Positions 31,241 to 40,729 of a DNA stretch of 64,000 bases are shown here, piece by piece. Below the pieces are notes generated by a model, which saw nothing but the letters and a program-made list of their open reading frames with translations, was not told where the DNA came from and ran no database searches. Numbering within the stretch: the first letter of the stretch is position 1; the number at the start of each line of letters is the position of its first letter. Origin of the DNA: Meira nashicola (lineage: Eukaryota > Basidiomycota > Exobasidiomycetes > Exobasidiales > Brachybasidiaceae); the NCBI GenBank assembly GCA_001600355.1, contig BCJU01000003.1, forward strand, positions 1,678,519 to 1,742,518, read 5' to 3'. Position numbers and translations under genes: made by a program.

Positions 31241-32085
31241 ATGCATCAGATTATCGTTATTATCTTTGCAACTTTAGCTGCTATGGCTTTTATTTCAGCT
31301 CAAATTTCCATCAACGGTTTTGCTTTACCTCGTAGTAGAATCAATGATATGCCTATCAAACGACAACAACAAGAAGCTACATATCAATGGCCTAGAGTTG
31401 ATGGACCTCCAGAATCATTTCCACCTTTGGATCTTTTAGTGTGAGTGAAAAGTCAGAATGTAGAATGTTATATGTGAATATCGGTTCACTTTTCCTTATA
31501 AAACAAAAAAGAGTTGGTTATTGGACCTTTAATACAACTTTTCTCAAGAATATAGAACAACTCAATTCAACTGATCCTACAAAAGCAGGCGAAACATTAT
31601 TATCAGGTTTAGTAGAATATGAATATAAATGGCTTAATGAATGTTGGAAGACAGGTAACGAATCTGCAAAAGCAAACAGTCAAACAAACACTTTAGCTAG
31701 AGTTGTCGTTTTTCCAACTGATGATCCGACTTTAGTCATCGATCCAATTTATAAATTAGCAACGCCAATTTTACTTGCTTGTTGGGAACGTGAAAAAGAT
31801 GGAGATATAAATGTTCCAATCATAAGTCATACGCAAGATTTAATTTTTGCTTTTAATTGGGATAAAGAATATGCTTTAAACTTTATTAAAAATCAACAAA
31901 AAGATTTTACTCCAGTCACTCAACAAGATGCTGATATCAATCCACCGCCAAAAGCTGGCCCTTCTTCATCAAAGCCACGCCCTTCTTCTCCTCCAGAACC
32001 AAATTCTTCCAAATCTTTTAAACCTCTCTTAGAGCATGTTTTATATATCTCTCTGTTTTATATCCTTATTCTGTTTATCATCTAG
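31241..32085 (+). CDS. Secreted paralogue family, copy B, with a hydrophobic C-terminal tail
   Basis: Exons 31241-31440 and 31512-32085 give 257 residues. A signal peptide (about 1-20) is followed by 'PIKR', a canonical kexin site, and by 'YQWPRVDGPPESFPPLDLL'. The intron (GTGAGT donor, 71 nt, phase 2) lies at the same place as in the other copies, and the body restarts with 'VGYWTFNTTF'. Conserved body: 'YEYKWLNECWKTGNESA', 'NTLARVVVFPTDD', 'LLACWEREKDGDINVPII' and 'FNWDKEYALNFIK'. A Pro/Ser-rich linker then leads to a final hydrophobic segment, 'LEHVLYISLFYILILFII'. That could be a GPI-attachment signal or a tail anchor, so this copy may be held at the cell surface. Confidence 0.78.
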
Positions 32086-32435
32086 AAATATGTTACCAAT
32101 TTGTATTTTTGTGTAAAATCAATATCATACCGTACGAGTACATTACCAAGCAAACCCTACCATCACAACACGGAGCTGCCGCTTTTTGTTAATGAGGGAC
32201 AAATTGTTCTCTCATGGAAATAAAATCTTTTAGGGTAATGAATAACGGGCCCCCGTTTTATAAACGCCTTCCGTTCTGTTATGATTGGGCGCAAATAACT
32301 TTTAAAATAGAAAAGCAACTCTCCAGCGTTTCTTTTGCACAAAGTATAAAATGTTTGACTTCTAGAACTATACTCTCTGCTTTTTTTCCCTCATCACTTT
32401 CTCTTCCTTTCTCTCCTTTAGCATACTACCTCAAT
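32086..32435. other. Region upstream of paralogue C
   Basis: AT-rich spacer with an AACGGG-CC-CCCGTT inverted repeat (32244-32257), an ACGCCTT element at 32264 and TATAAAA at 32345-32351. No gene. Confidence 0.5.
32345..32351 (+). promoter_or_regulatory. TATA box of paralogue C
   Basis: TATAAAA, 85-91 bp before the ATG at 32436. Confidence 0.55.
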
Positions 32436-33198
32436 ATGCGCTCTCTATTTTTCATCTTTGCAGCAATAACAATCTTTGTTACTTTAATCAATGCTCAACA
32501 GTCCATCAATGGTATTAAATTACCACGTGAATCTTTTGAAGGTTTTTCCAATTTAGCAAATAGACGTGATCTTGACGCAAATGGAGTACCAACTCCTCCT
32601 AAAGGTTCACCTACCTTTCAATGGCCAAGAATTGATGGACCACCAGAAAATTTTCCACCTTTGAAAGATTTAAAGTGAGTTTATAATGAAATAGTATATA
32701 GCCAATCTAATCTTTAATCCTCTTTCTTTGTTTAATATTAGCACGGCTTATTGGACTTTCAATTTAACATTTATCAAACATATGATTCATGTTAATAAAA
32801 CTGATCCACTAAAAGCAACCGAATTAGCATTTCAAGCTTCAGTCGAATACGAATATAGATGGTTAAATGAATGTTGGAAAGTTAGTAATCATTCTGCTTT
32901 GGTTCATCAACGAACAAATACGAAAGCACGTGTTGTTGCATTTCCTTATATGGATGCAAGTACAAATATTGATCCCGAATATGAATTAGCTCCTTCTGTT
33001 AAAGTTGCTTGTTGGGAAATTGCAAAAGATGGAAAGATTAATACACCAATCGTTAATCATACAAGAAAATTGATAAAGAAATTAGGTTGGGATAAACGTA
33101 CTGCTTTACGTAAAATTCGTAAATTACATAAACATCTTAGACCTATCAATCATCCTCCAAGCTCAACAAAAAATAGAAAGAGAAATATAAAGAATTGA
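32436..33198 (+). CDS. Secreted paralogue family, copy C, short basic tail
   Basis: Exons 32436-32674 and 32742-33198 give 231 residues. The signal peptide is 'MRSLFFIFAAITIFVTLINA'. An 'NRR' dibasic site and a short proline-containing spacer lead to 'FQWPRIDGPPENFPPLKDL'. The body starts 'TAYWTFNLTFIKHM' and has 'YEYRWLNECWKVSNHSA', 'NTKARVVAFPYMD', 'VKVACWEIAKDGKINTPI' and 'LGWDKRTALRKIRKLHK'. The tail is short and basic. The start was placed at the ATG that opens the signal peptide, although the frame is open further upstream. The intron (67 nt, phase 2) is at the shared position. Confidence 0.8.
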
Positions 33199-33693
33199 AC
33201 AATCAAGTGATTCATTTGTAGCAAGTTTTTTTACAATTTTACCTCTATGCCAATTTTCATTCTCATCAAACTTGTGTTTATCTTCTCATAATCCTTGCAT
33301 ATAACATCCATCAATTTCATCATCATCCATTCAATTTTGTAACACTTATGGTGATTATCTTACAGAAGTAAGGTCTTTCTTTTCTTTCTTTGAGTAATTA
33401 GCGCCTCTTGATTTGGTTGATTTGATTTGCTAAATTATACCTCAATCACAATTTTGTCAGTTACGGATAAAGCGGACTATAATGGATTCGGCTGTTTCAT
33501 TAGGATGACTTTTCACATAAGGTTTTACGCCTTTGACTTATATTTTAGTACCGGTGATGATCGGTAAGGATACTTTGGCGTAATAATAAAATAAATCAAG
33601 AGAATAATTCCAATTAGATAAAAGGTATAAAGATGAATGATTGTTGCTATTTTATCTTTCAAACAATCATCATTTCCCCCTCTTTTGACCATC
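33199..33693. other. Region upstream of paralogue D
   Basis: AT-rich spacer. It holds ACGCCTTT at 33527, ATTACGCCAA on the minus strand (33575-33584) and TATAAAG at 33626. No gene or further relic was recognised. Confidence 0.5.
33626..33632 (+). promoter_or_regulatory. TATA box of paralogue D
   Basis: TATAAAG, 62-68 bp before the ATG at 33694. Confidence 0.5.
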
Positions 33694-34394
33694 ATGAAAT
33701 ATCCCAAACTTTTCGCATCATCCATTTATCTTTTCACTTTTGCTAATATTGAATTAAAACCCGAATCAACAGTGGTCGAATTAAATATTCCCAAGCGCTT
33801 TACAGTCAAACGAGATGCCAAAGCAGGAACGCAAGTTTCTAATTTCACTTGGCCAAATTTTGATGGTACACCAGAAAGTTTTACGAATGACGATTTATTA
33901 GAGTGAGTTGGAATTCGATTAACTATTATTAGCGCAGCAGTATTGTTGACATTCGAGTATCCTTTCTTAGGGTTGGTTATATCACTTTTTCTACTCCATG
34001 GCTTAACAAAACTTTAGAAATAAATAAACAAGATCCAGCAAAAGGATCAGAATTAGCCTATAAAGAATTAGTGGAAAAAGGATATAAATGGCAAAATGAT
34101 TGTTGGAAAATGTCAAACGATTCTGCAAAAGCAAGACATGATTCAACAACTTTAGCAAGATTAGCAATCTTTCCAAACGATGATGAAAGATTAGACATAG
34201 ATCCAAAATATAAATTAGCAGTCACCGTTATGCTTGCTTGTTTTGAAAGATTAAAAGATGGTGACGTCAACATTCCAAAATTCAACCATACAGAAAAGTT
34301 GATGAAAAAGCTAGGATGGGATAAAGGATCAGCTTTGCGCACTTTGGAAAAGCAACATAAAATCTTTCATCCTGTCAATCAAACAGCATCTTAA
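33694..34394 (+). CDS. Secreted paralogue family, copy D, most diverged
   Basis: Exons 33694-33902 and 33971-34394 give 210 residues. The N-terminal hydrophobic stretch ('LFASSIYLFTFANIEL') is a weaker signal peptide than in the other copies. Two dibasic sites (PKR, VKR) precede 'FTWPNFDGTPESFTNDDLL', where the shared motif has drifted. The body has 'VGYITFSTPWLNKTLEI' (the Trp of GYWTF is Ile here), 'YKWQNDCWKMSNDSAKA', 'TTLARLAIFPNDD', 'MLACFERLKDGDVNIPKF' and 'LGWDKGSALRTLEKQHK'. There is almost no tail. The intron is 68 nt, phase 2. It is the end of the array; BUB1 follows. Confidence 0.78.
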
Positions 34395-34498
34395 CCTTCA
34401 CATTCAAAGACTAACTTCAATGTCCTTTAAAGAATATCATGATGGCCGTTATTGGCAAACCTCGCTTTCTTCCTTGGCTTTGTGTTAAATTCCCCCAC

Positions 34499-34512
34499 AC
34501 GCGTCTACGCGG
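34499..34512. promoter_or_regulatory. ACGCGT plus ACGCGG pair upstream of BUB1
   Basis: ACGCGT (34499-34504) and ACGCGG (34507-34512) lie about 165-178 bp before the BUB1 ATG. ACGCGT is the MCB element bound by MBF in yeasts; cell-cycle control of BUB1 would fit, but single hexamers occur by chance. A TG-rich run follows at about 34515-34540. Confidence 0.35.
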
Positions 34513-34676
34513 TTGTGCGTTTGTGTGTGTGTTTGTGTATTCTATATGCACGTGCAAAAACGCGCTTGTATCAACCTCCGCGTTTCATATTTTGGTGAGA
34601 GAGTAACACTCTTGTTGCATATATTCACTTTTGTCTTTTTCTCTTTTCATCATCCATCCAAAGATTCGCCGCAAAG

Positions 34677-37600
34677 ATGTCATTACCTCCGCAAACACCT
34701 CTTGGAAATGTAAGGAGTAGTAGTAGCAGTAATAATAGCATCTTTGGAGGAGGACATCGTCAAATGCAAACACCACTAAAAACACCATTAAAAACGCCTT
34801 TACGTACTCCAGGTGGTGGTGGTGGTGAACAATTATCCCATACGCCAGTGATCAATTTTGCTGCGATCGAAGCTCATAAAGAAAACGTTCAACCTCTTGT
34901 TCAAGGAAGATCAGCTCATGCACTTAATACTGCACTTTCACAAAGACAAGTAGAATTACGATCTCAAAGGAAACAATTTGAAGATTTAGTAGAAAGTGAA
35001 GAAAATGCAGAATCTGATGATCCACTTGATGCTTGGCAAAAGTATGTTAAATGGTGTATAGATAATTATCCTAGCGGTCAATCATCAGAATCAGATCTTT
35101 TAGTCATTTTGGAACGTTGTACACGTTTATTCAAATCATCAACTCAATATCGTAATGATGTTCGTTATTTACGTATGTGGATCTTATATGCAAGAAATGT
35201 TGATTGTCCAAGCGATGTATACAATTATTTATTGTCAAACGAGATAGGAACAAGTTTAGCCAGTTTATATGAAGAATTAGCTTTGGTATATGAAGGACAA
35301 GAATGTTTTGAAAAATCTGACGAAACATACCGAATGGGAATACATCGATCTGCTCAACCTATAGATCGACTAAAGAGAAGATATACGGAATATCAAAGTA
35401 GAATTTTATCAAAAGAAGGTCGTGGAGAAAATGAACGCATGGCATACAAAGATGCTCTACGATCTGCAATGACTAAAGCTCAACGTTCCATGTTGGGTAC
35501 AAAATCAGGTTCGACTAGTATGAGCTCAAATTCAGTTAGGGGTATGGGAGGAGATGCAAGCTTACCAACAAAATCACTAGCAATTTCATCAGGAAATAAT
35601 GCACGTAAACCATCAGTTTTCAAAGATGTTGATGGAGAAGATGTTTTCGCTAAACGTTCAAAAGGAGGTGCTGAAGGAACAGCTGGATGGGCAGATCTTG
35701 GTACAACGACAAATAGAAAGCAAGAAAAGGCCGGAACAGATGCTAAGGCATGGAAAGGTGAAATATTACCTCAACGTGAAAGGGGAGCAACGCCAAAAAG
35801 GCCAGCAATTGCAATTTATCGGGATAGCGATGATGATGAAGATGAAGAAGGAAGAACGCCCGGCAAAGTTAAAGGTGGTGATGTATTTTCCAAAAATCGT
35901 GAGCCGAGCGAAAGTGATCGATTGAGAAAGAACCCTTTTGCTAATTACGAGGTTGGCGAGCTTAAGCCGCAGGTAAAGCCAACAGCTCAAGCGCAATCGA
36001 GTCGAGATGAAAAGGTAAAATCTACTCAAAAGAGTGAAGAGAAGGTAAAAAAGAAGGTTGTCTCTTCAAAACCTTCATCATCCAAAACTTCATCCAATCC
36101 AAAACAAGAAAGGTACGCTATTCCTCTTGCTGAATTATATCCTGGCCTTGACATCGATCAAGCTGTTAAACGTACTTCGAGAAAGCATAAGAGCGGTGAA
36201 ATATGTATAGAAGAATTGAAAGCAAAGAGGATGAAATTGCATCATATAGATGACCCTTGGGTATTCTTAGATGCTCAACAGGGTCAATGGTTGCCCGAAA
36301 TTAAGCCACCTCAAAGAAAGCAACCGATGAAACGTGATCCAACTGTTACCGCATTCACTAGAGCTGCCCAAGATGAAGTATTGCAAATGTTCAATAACGG
36401 AATGGTGGAAAGTGATGATGATGATGAAAGTTCTGAAGATGAACAAAGTGAGTCTGAAGAAGAAGAGGAAGGAGGTCAAATCGCTCAAAGTTCAGCATTA
36501 AAGCCAAATATGATCCAAATGAAAGAGAACGAAGTGGACCCTTTCACTCCAACACCTGCACCTAAATCATTCGCAATTGCTCCACAGAAACGTTCATTAC
36601 TAGGAGAAACGCCTATGTTAAATACTGACTTGCAAAGTGGATTACCAAATGGACAAGCAAAGTCAATCCTGGCTACACCTGCTAGGAAAGTATTTGGAGG
36701 TGATCGTAAACCATTGGCAGCCATTTCGCAGATTGAACAACAACAAGTTCCTCCTCAAAAGCCTCAACGTATAACGAATGAAGTCTTTATTGGAGAAGAT
36801 GACGAGGATTCAGTACAAGAAGATGAAGATGAAAAGAAAAGAGAGGAAGTGAATGTAGGAGAAGAAGAGGAAGTGGATTACCTTAATAGACCTATGCGTG
36901 AATTAGCACCTTTATCACCAATCACAGAAGCAACTGAATATACCCGCTATACCCAAAGCACTCGTACTTCTCGCACATCTACTTCAAACGGACGAAGGAG
37001 TGAAGCTCGGACGCCTTTTGCATCCCGTGAACAAGGCTCGGATGAAAATTACGAGAATGCAGATGAATCACACTATGGTACTCATTTACGTGGACAAGGA
37101 GAAGCTGAATCATCGCTTCATATACCCCATCATGAAGAAGAATTATTCAAAGATCAGGTTGAGGAGCATTTTGAAAAGCATTCTGTTATTCCCATCGGCG
37201 ACACTGGGCCGTTGTGCCCATTTGAAAAAGAGATAATTGATTCAATCATTGAGAATTTGCCACTATCATTGGAATCCTCGAATGATTTTGTTAATCTTCC
37301 CAACGATACTGCCAATCAATTGACAAATCTTCAAAAGAGAGCCGCTCAATTGACTAAAAGAAGATCGTCAAGTCATACATCCCCTCTAATTAATACAAAA
37401 GATGGAACAGCAGAATGGACAATGAAAGTAGCACAAAATACATTTATTGTTCGTCAAAAGTTAGGAGAAGGTGGTTATGGTGCCGTTTTCTTGGCCGAAG
37501 ATCAAGCTGGTGTTACAGGTCGTCAACGTATGGTAGGTGGAATTAATGGCGATGCAAGCTTCGCTGTTTTGGATAATGATTATAATGAAGAGGATGATGA

Positions 37601-38534
37601 TGGATACGATGAAAATGAACCAAAATTGATCGCTATCAAAGTTGAATCACCGCCTAATCGTTGGGAGTTTTATATTCTTGGTCAACTCCGAGCTCGTTTA
37701 TTGGATGAGAAAAGATTGAGTTCAATCATTTGTGCTCGTAAATTTTTTTGTTTTCAAGATGAGAGCTTTTTGATGCTTGAATATGCAGAAAAAGGTACTT
37801 TATTGGAAATAGTAAATAGTGCCGTGAAAGCAGGTGTTGCATCAAGTAGTGCAATGGCAGCAGGAGGAGCGATTGGTGGATCAAGTGGCTCTAGCGCTTC
37901 TGTTGGGATTGATGAAGTTTTAGTGATGTTTTTCATTATTGAAGTGATCAAATGCGTCGAAGCTTTACATGCTGTTGACCTCTTACATGGAGATTTAAAG
38001 ATTGATAATTGTCTTTTACGTTTAAACGAAAGTCAAGATTCATGGACACATTCTTACAAACGAACGGGAGAAAATGGATGGTCAAGTAAAGGAATCACTT
38101 TGATTGACTTTGGCAGAGCGATTGATTTACGTCAATTTTCTCATGATCAACAATTTTTGGCAAATTGGACACCGGAAAAGCATGATATGCCACAAATTCA
38201 TAAAGGAGAACCTTGGAGACATGAAATTGATTATTTCGGAATTGCAAGTATAGCTTATTGTCTCTTATTTGGAAAATATATCGAAATTGTTGATCAAGGT
38301 GATGATCAATATGGAATCGATAAACCTTTAAGACGTTATTGGCAAACGGAAATTTGGACATCTTTATTCCATCTCTGCTTAAATTCAACACTTCAAGACG
38401 ATCCTGCCGCTCAACTTGCAAATATTCGTGATAAAATGGAAACATGGCTAGAAGACAATTGTTTCCGAGCAGGAAAGAATTTGAAGGGCAGTCTTAAGAA
38501 GCTCGAAATTTGGAGCATGAAACGTAGCATGTAA
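34677..38534 (+). CDS. BUB1: Spindle checkpoint kinase BUB1/MAD3 (MadBub type)
   Basis: This 1285-residue protein combines Mad3 and Bub1 features. A KEN box lies at residues 68-70 ('EAHKENVQPL') and is followed by the TPR-like Mad3/BUB1 domain ('DPLDAWQKYVKWCIDNYP', 'YRNDVRYLRMWILYA'). A GLEBS-like Bub3-binding stretch lies near 505 ('EICIEELKAKRM'). A second KEN box is at about 616-618. The C-terminal kinase starts at about 922 ('FIVRQKLGEGGYGAVFLAED'), with 'HGDLKIDN' near 1104 and 'LIDFGRAIDL' near 1144. The ATP lysine ('IAIKVE') is present, so the kinase is likely active. It guards chromosome attachment at kinetochores and inhibits APC/C-Cdc20. No second MAD3 or BUB1 lies in this window. 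Confidence 0.92.
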   Translation: MSLPPQTPLGNVRSSSSSNNSIFGGGHRQMQTPLKTPLKTPLRTPGGGGGEQLSHTPVINFAAIEAHKENVQPLVQGRSAHALNTALSQRQVELRSQRKQFEDLVESEENAESDDPLDAWQKYVKWCIDNYPSGQSSESDLLVILERCTRLFKSSTQYRNDVRYLRMWILYARNVDCPSDVYNYLLSNEIGTSLASLYEELALVYEGQECFEKSDETYRMGIHRSAQPIDRLKRRYTEYQSRILSKEGRGENERMAYKDALRSAMTKAQRSMLGTKSGSTSMSSNSVRGMGGDASLPTKSLAISSGNNARKPSVFKDVDGEDVFAKRSKGGAEGTAGWADLGTTTNRKQEKAGTDAKAWKGEILPQRERGATPKRPAIAIYRDSDDDEDEEGRTPGKVKGGDVFSKNREPSESDRLRKNPFANYEVGELKPQVKPTAQAQSSRDEKVKSTQKSEEKVKKKVVSSKPSSSKTSSNPKQERYAIPLAELYPGLDIDQAVKRTSRKHKSGEICIEELKAKRMKLHHIDDPWVFLDAQQGQWLPEIKPPQRKQPMKRDPTVTAFTRAAQDEVLQMFNNGMVESDDDDESSEDEQSESEEEEEGGQIAQSSALKPNMIQMKENEVDPFTPTPAPKSFAIAPQKRSLLGETPMLNTDLQSGLPNGQAKSILATPARKVFGGDRKPLAAISQIEQQQVPPQKPQRITNEVFIGEDDEDSVQEDEDEKKREEVNVGEEEEVDYLNRPMRELAPLSPITEATEYTRYTQSTRTSRTSTSNGRRSEARTPFASREQGSDENYENADESHYGTHLRGQGEAESSLHIPHHEEELFKDQVEEHFEKHSVIPIGDTGPLCPFEKEIIDSIIENLPLSLESSNDFVNLPNDTANQLTNLQKRAAQLTKRRSSSHTSPLINTKDGTAEWTMKVAQNTFIVRQKLGEGGYGAVFLAEDQAGVTGRQRMVGGINGDASFAVLDNDYNEEDDDGYDENEPKLIAIKVESPPNRWEFYILGQLRARLLDEKRLSSIICARKFFCFQDESFLMLEYAEKGTLLEIVNSAVKAGVASSSAMAAGGAIGGSSGSSASVGIDEVLVMFFIIEVIKCVEALHAVDLLHGDLKIDNCLLRLNESQDSWTHSYKRTGENGWSSKGITLIDFGRAIDLRQFSHDQQFLANWTPEKHDMPQIHKGEPWRHEIDYFGIASIAYCLLFGKYIEIVDQGDDQYGIDKPLRRYWQTEIWTSLFHLCLNSTLQDDPAAQLANIRDKMETWLEDNCFRAGKNLKGSLKKLEIWSMKRSM

Positions 38535-38627
38535 GCTAAAATCTATAATCATCACACAGATTATCTTTGTACATTATTGAAATTTTTATATACACATACA
38601 ATGCCAAAGGAGTGCTTTATGTTTTAT

Positions 38628-40352
38628 CTATGACTCTTCTTCGCTACCTCTCCATCCCCCACTCCATAGACTTGGTCCTTCGATGTCATATCGTTTTCCA
38701 CGAACGGCCCATATTCCCCAATTAGCCTTTACCGCTACACGAGGATCGAAATCTGCAACTGCCCATTGTTGACTTGCAAACACATTTTCACCTGGATTGA
38801 TGAGCCATTCAAATTCTCCTTGAATACCCTCAACGCTTTCAAATGCTAAAATATCTCTTTCGACATCAGCAGGACTAAAACCAGTCGAGATTAAAGCGCA
38901 TTTTGTGCTGAGCATTTGACCTAAAGCTCTTGCCCATTCACGTTGTGCTTGTACGATTGGCGCAGTGGTTAAGCTGGTATAACGTCCATGTGGCATTTCA
39001 GCAGATGTTGGTTGATCAGATTCTACAGGTAATTCCGGAGGAGGTTCAGCAGCTGGAATGTCACCACCCACTGGATTCAATCGCTGTTGTTCTGCTCCTT
39101 CCGATGGAGCTCCCCGTGCAAAGTATGTATCCCGTGCTGCTGCCATGCGTTCCTTTTCATCGCGAGCCTCCCATCTTGCTCTATTCACTTCCTCTTGTCC
39201 GATCATACTTGGAAAACCAAAACCTGGACTGAAACAGAAGAAAATATCTGTGTAAGGATCAAAAGGTTCCAACTGTGCATGTACATCTTCGTAATTGCAT
39301 TGAATTGATGTTAGTGTCAGTCCTTCTGAGATTACGACAGTTTTGCTTGGCGCTCCGTAATTCGAATTCTTTTGTTTTCCGCGATGCATGGATGCCACAC
39401 TATTGTTATTCTCTTGCGAATTGGGTGATGAAGCCTGAGTATACCCTACTGTTCTTCCAGATTCACGAGGTAGAGTAACCTCTGGACCGATGAAGAAGAT
39501 ATGAAGAGGAGTACCGGGGAACATATGTCGTAATTGATCCCATACGAGTGGTGGTAATGTAGATTCTGCTCTGGCACCAACAACAAAGATTCGCGTCACA
39601 TCAAGACTTGGCCTAGATCCCAAAACAGGATGAAGAGTTTGACGTAAAGCTACCATACTTCGAAGTCCTTCGTGTGTTAGCCTTCCGTTCCGTTTGGTGT
39701 AAGGACTGTTCTCATGTAGGACACCGGCAACTGTACAAGGGAATGAAAGTAATTTGGAAACATGCCTTCTCGATCTTTCAGTTTCTATCGAATCATGATT
39801 ACGTGTATAGAAGAAAATATCCCAAGATGAAAAGTTAATCACTTCTTCGAAACCTTGATGTCCTGGCAATTTGAATTCAGTCATCTCCCTTCCACTTCGT
39901 AGATCGTGTTCATCCTCGTTTGCTTCACGTAATCTTGGGACGTATTTGGCATGTTCCGTATCTTCACTCCACTCTTTTTCACTGTAATGTGTCGGCCAAC
40001 CGCAATCAGGACATTCAAATTGAACCAACTTTCTCACTCCATCACGATTCAGACTAACAGGACAAGGTGCCATAGTCTTTATTCTCTCTCCTCGTGCACG
40101 CATAGATGGTATAGGCGATTTGCTTAGCGGATGAAAGAGATTATCTTGTTCTAAAAGCACAGGCTGACCTGAACCAGAAACGCCTCCTGATTTTTGTGAA
40201 GCCTTTTTATCTCCGCCAAACGAAAATCCAAACAACGTTCTCCTAGAAGAAGGTATAATATTACACAAATACACCTCTCTTCCTGCCATTAAGCCAATCG
40301 GAGCAACACCTCTCCGATTAGCCCGATAGGCCAAAGAAAGAATGGGTCGCAT
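38628..40352 (-). CDS. MSS51: Mitochondrial COX1 translational activator Mss51
   Basis: This 574-residue protein matches Mss51, which activates COX1 mRNA translation and binds newly made Cox1 in the mitochondrial matrix. The N-terminus is basic and Ser/Arg-rich, as in a presequence. 'HPLSKSPIPSMRARGERIK' leads to two Cys-Pro motifs, C97-P98 and C114-P115, like the heme-regulatory CPX motifs of Mss51. The finger 'ECPDCGWPTHYSEKEW' follows. The core continues with 'INFSSWDIFFYTRN' and 'LTHEGLRSMVALRQTLHPVL'. A low-complexity insertion near 420-450 (Pro/Glu-rich) is not typical. Confidence 0.9.
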   Translation of the reverse strand: MRPILSLAYRANRRGVAPIGLMAGREVYLCNIIPSSRRTLFGFSFGGDKKASQKSGGVSGSGQPVLLEQDNLFHPLSKSPIPSMRARGERIKTMAPCPVSLNRDGVRKLVQFECPDCGWPTHYSEKEWSEDTEHAKYVPRLREANEDEHDLRSGREMTEFKLPGHQGFEEVINFSSWDIFFYTRNHDSIETERSRRHVSKLLSFPCTVAGVLHENSPYTKRNGRLTHEGLRSMVALRQTLHPVLGSRPSLDVTRIFVVGARAESTLPPLVWDQLRHMFPGTPLHIFFIGPEVTLPRESGRTVGYTQASSPNSQENNNSVASMHRGKQKNSNYGAPSKTVVISEGLTLTSIQCNYEDVHAQLEPFDPYTDIFFCFSPGFGFPSMIGQEEVNRARWEARDEKERMAAARDTYFARGAPSEGAEQQRLNPVGGDIPAAEPPPELPVESDQPTSAEMPHGRYTSLTTAPIVQAQREWARALGQMLSTKCALISTGFSPADVERDILAFESVEGIQGEFEWLINPGENVFASQQWAVADFDPRVAVKANWGIWAVRGKRYDIEGPSLWSGGWRGSEEES

Positions 40353-40729
40353 AACGAATACGAAGTCTCTTAAGATGGATCAAGATCGATGGCGAGAAGG
40401 AGAACTTTTTCTGGATTCTGTCTTTTTGTCAGCCTTCCACTTTTTTTCTAGCTTCATTCATTTTGCCTGTTCCGAAGCCAGGCTAAACAACGCTCGGTAA
40501 AGTGCTAGAATAGAAAGTACACACAGCCTAGGCGCCGGCGCACGAGACGATTAAATAAGCATCCATTTTGTGCATTTGTACACAGAAAGATTTTCAAGTG
40601 CGCGTTTAGCACCACTGTCCATATGCCATTTAACTTCCGTGCGCGTTGTGCATTATTGATTGGATTTGTGAGCATATTTGCAAGCTTTCTTCTTGCCATC
40701 CATCCATCCAATTTTCGATCACAGCAAAT
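40353..40729. other. Divergent promoter region of MSS51 and the SR-protein gene
   Basis: These 377 bp contain a perfect 10-bp GC palindrome, GCGCCGGCGC (40532-40541), in AT-rich surroundings. The leader of the SR gene is C/T-rich. No gene. Confidence 0.5.

Noticed and set aside
31441..31511. A start Met read from the first bases of intron B (GTGAGTGAAAAG).
   Set aside because: This is the donor of the shared intron; all four paralogues need it spliced out to join the two halves.
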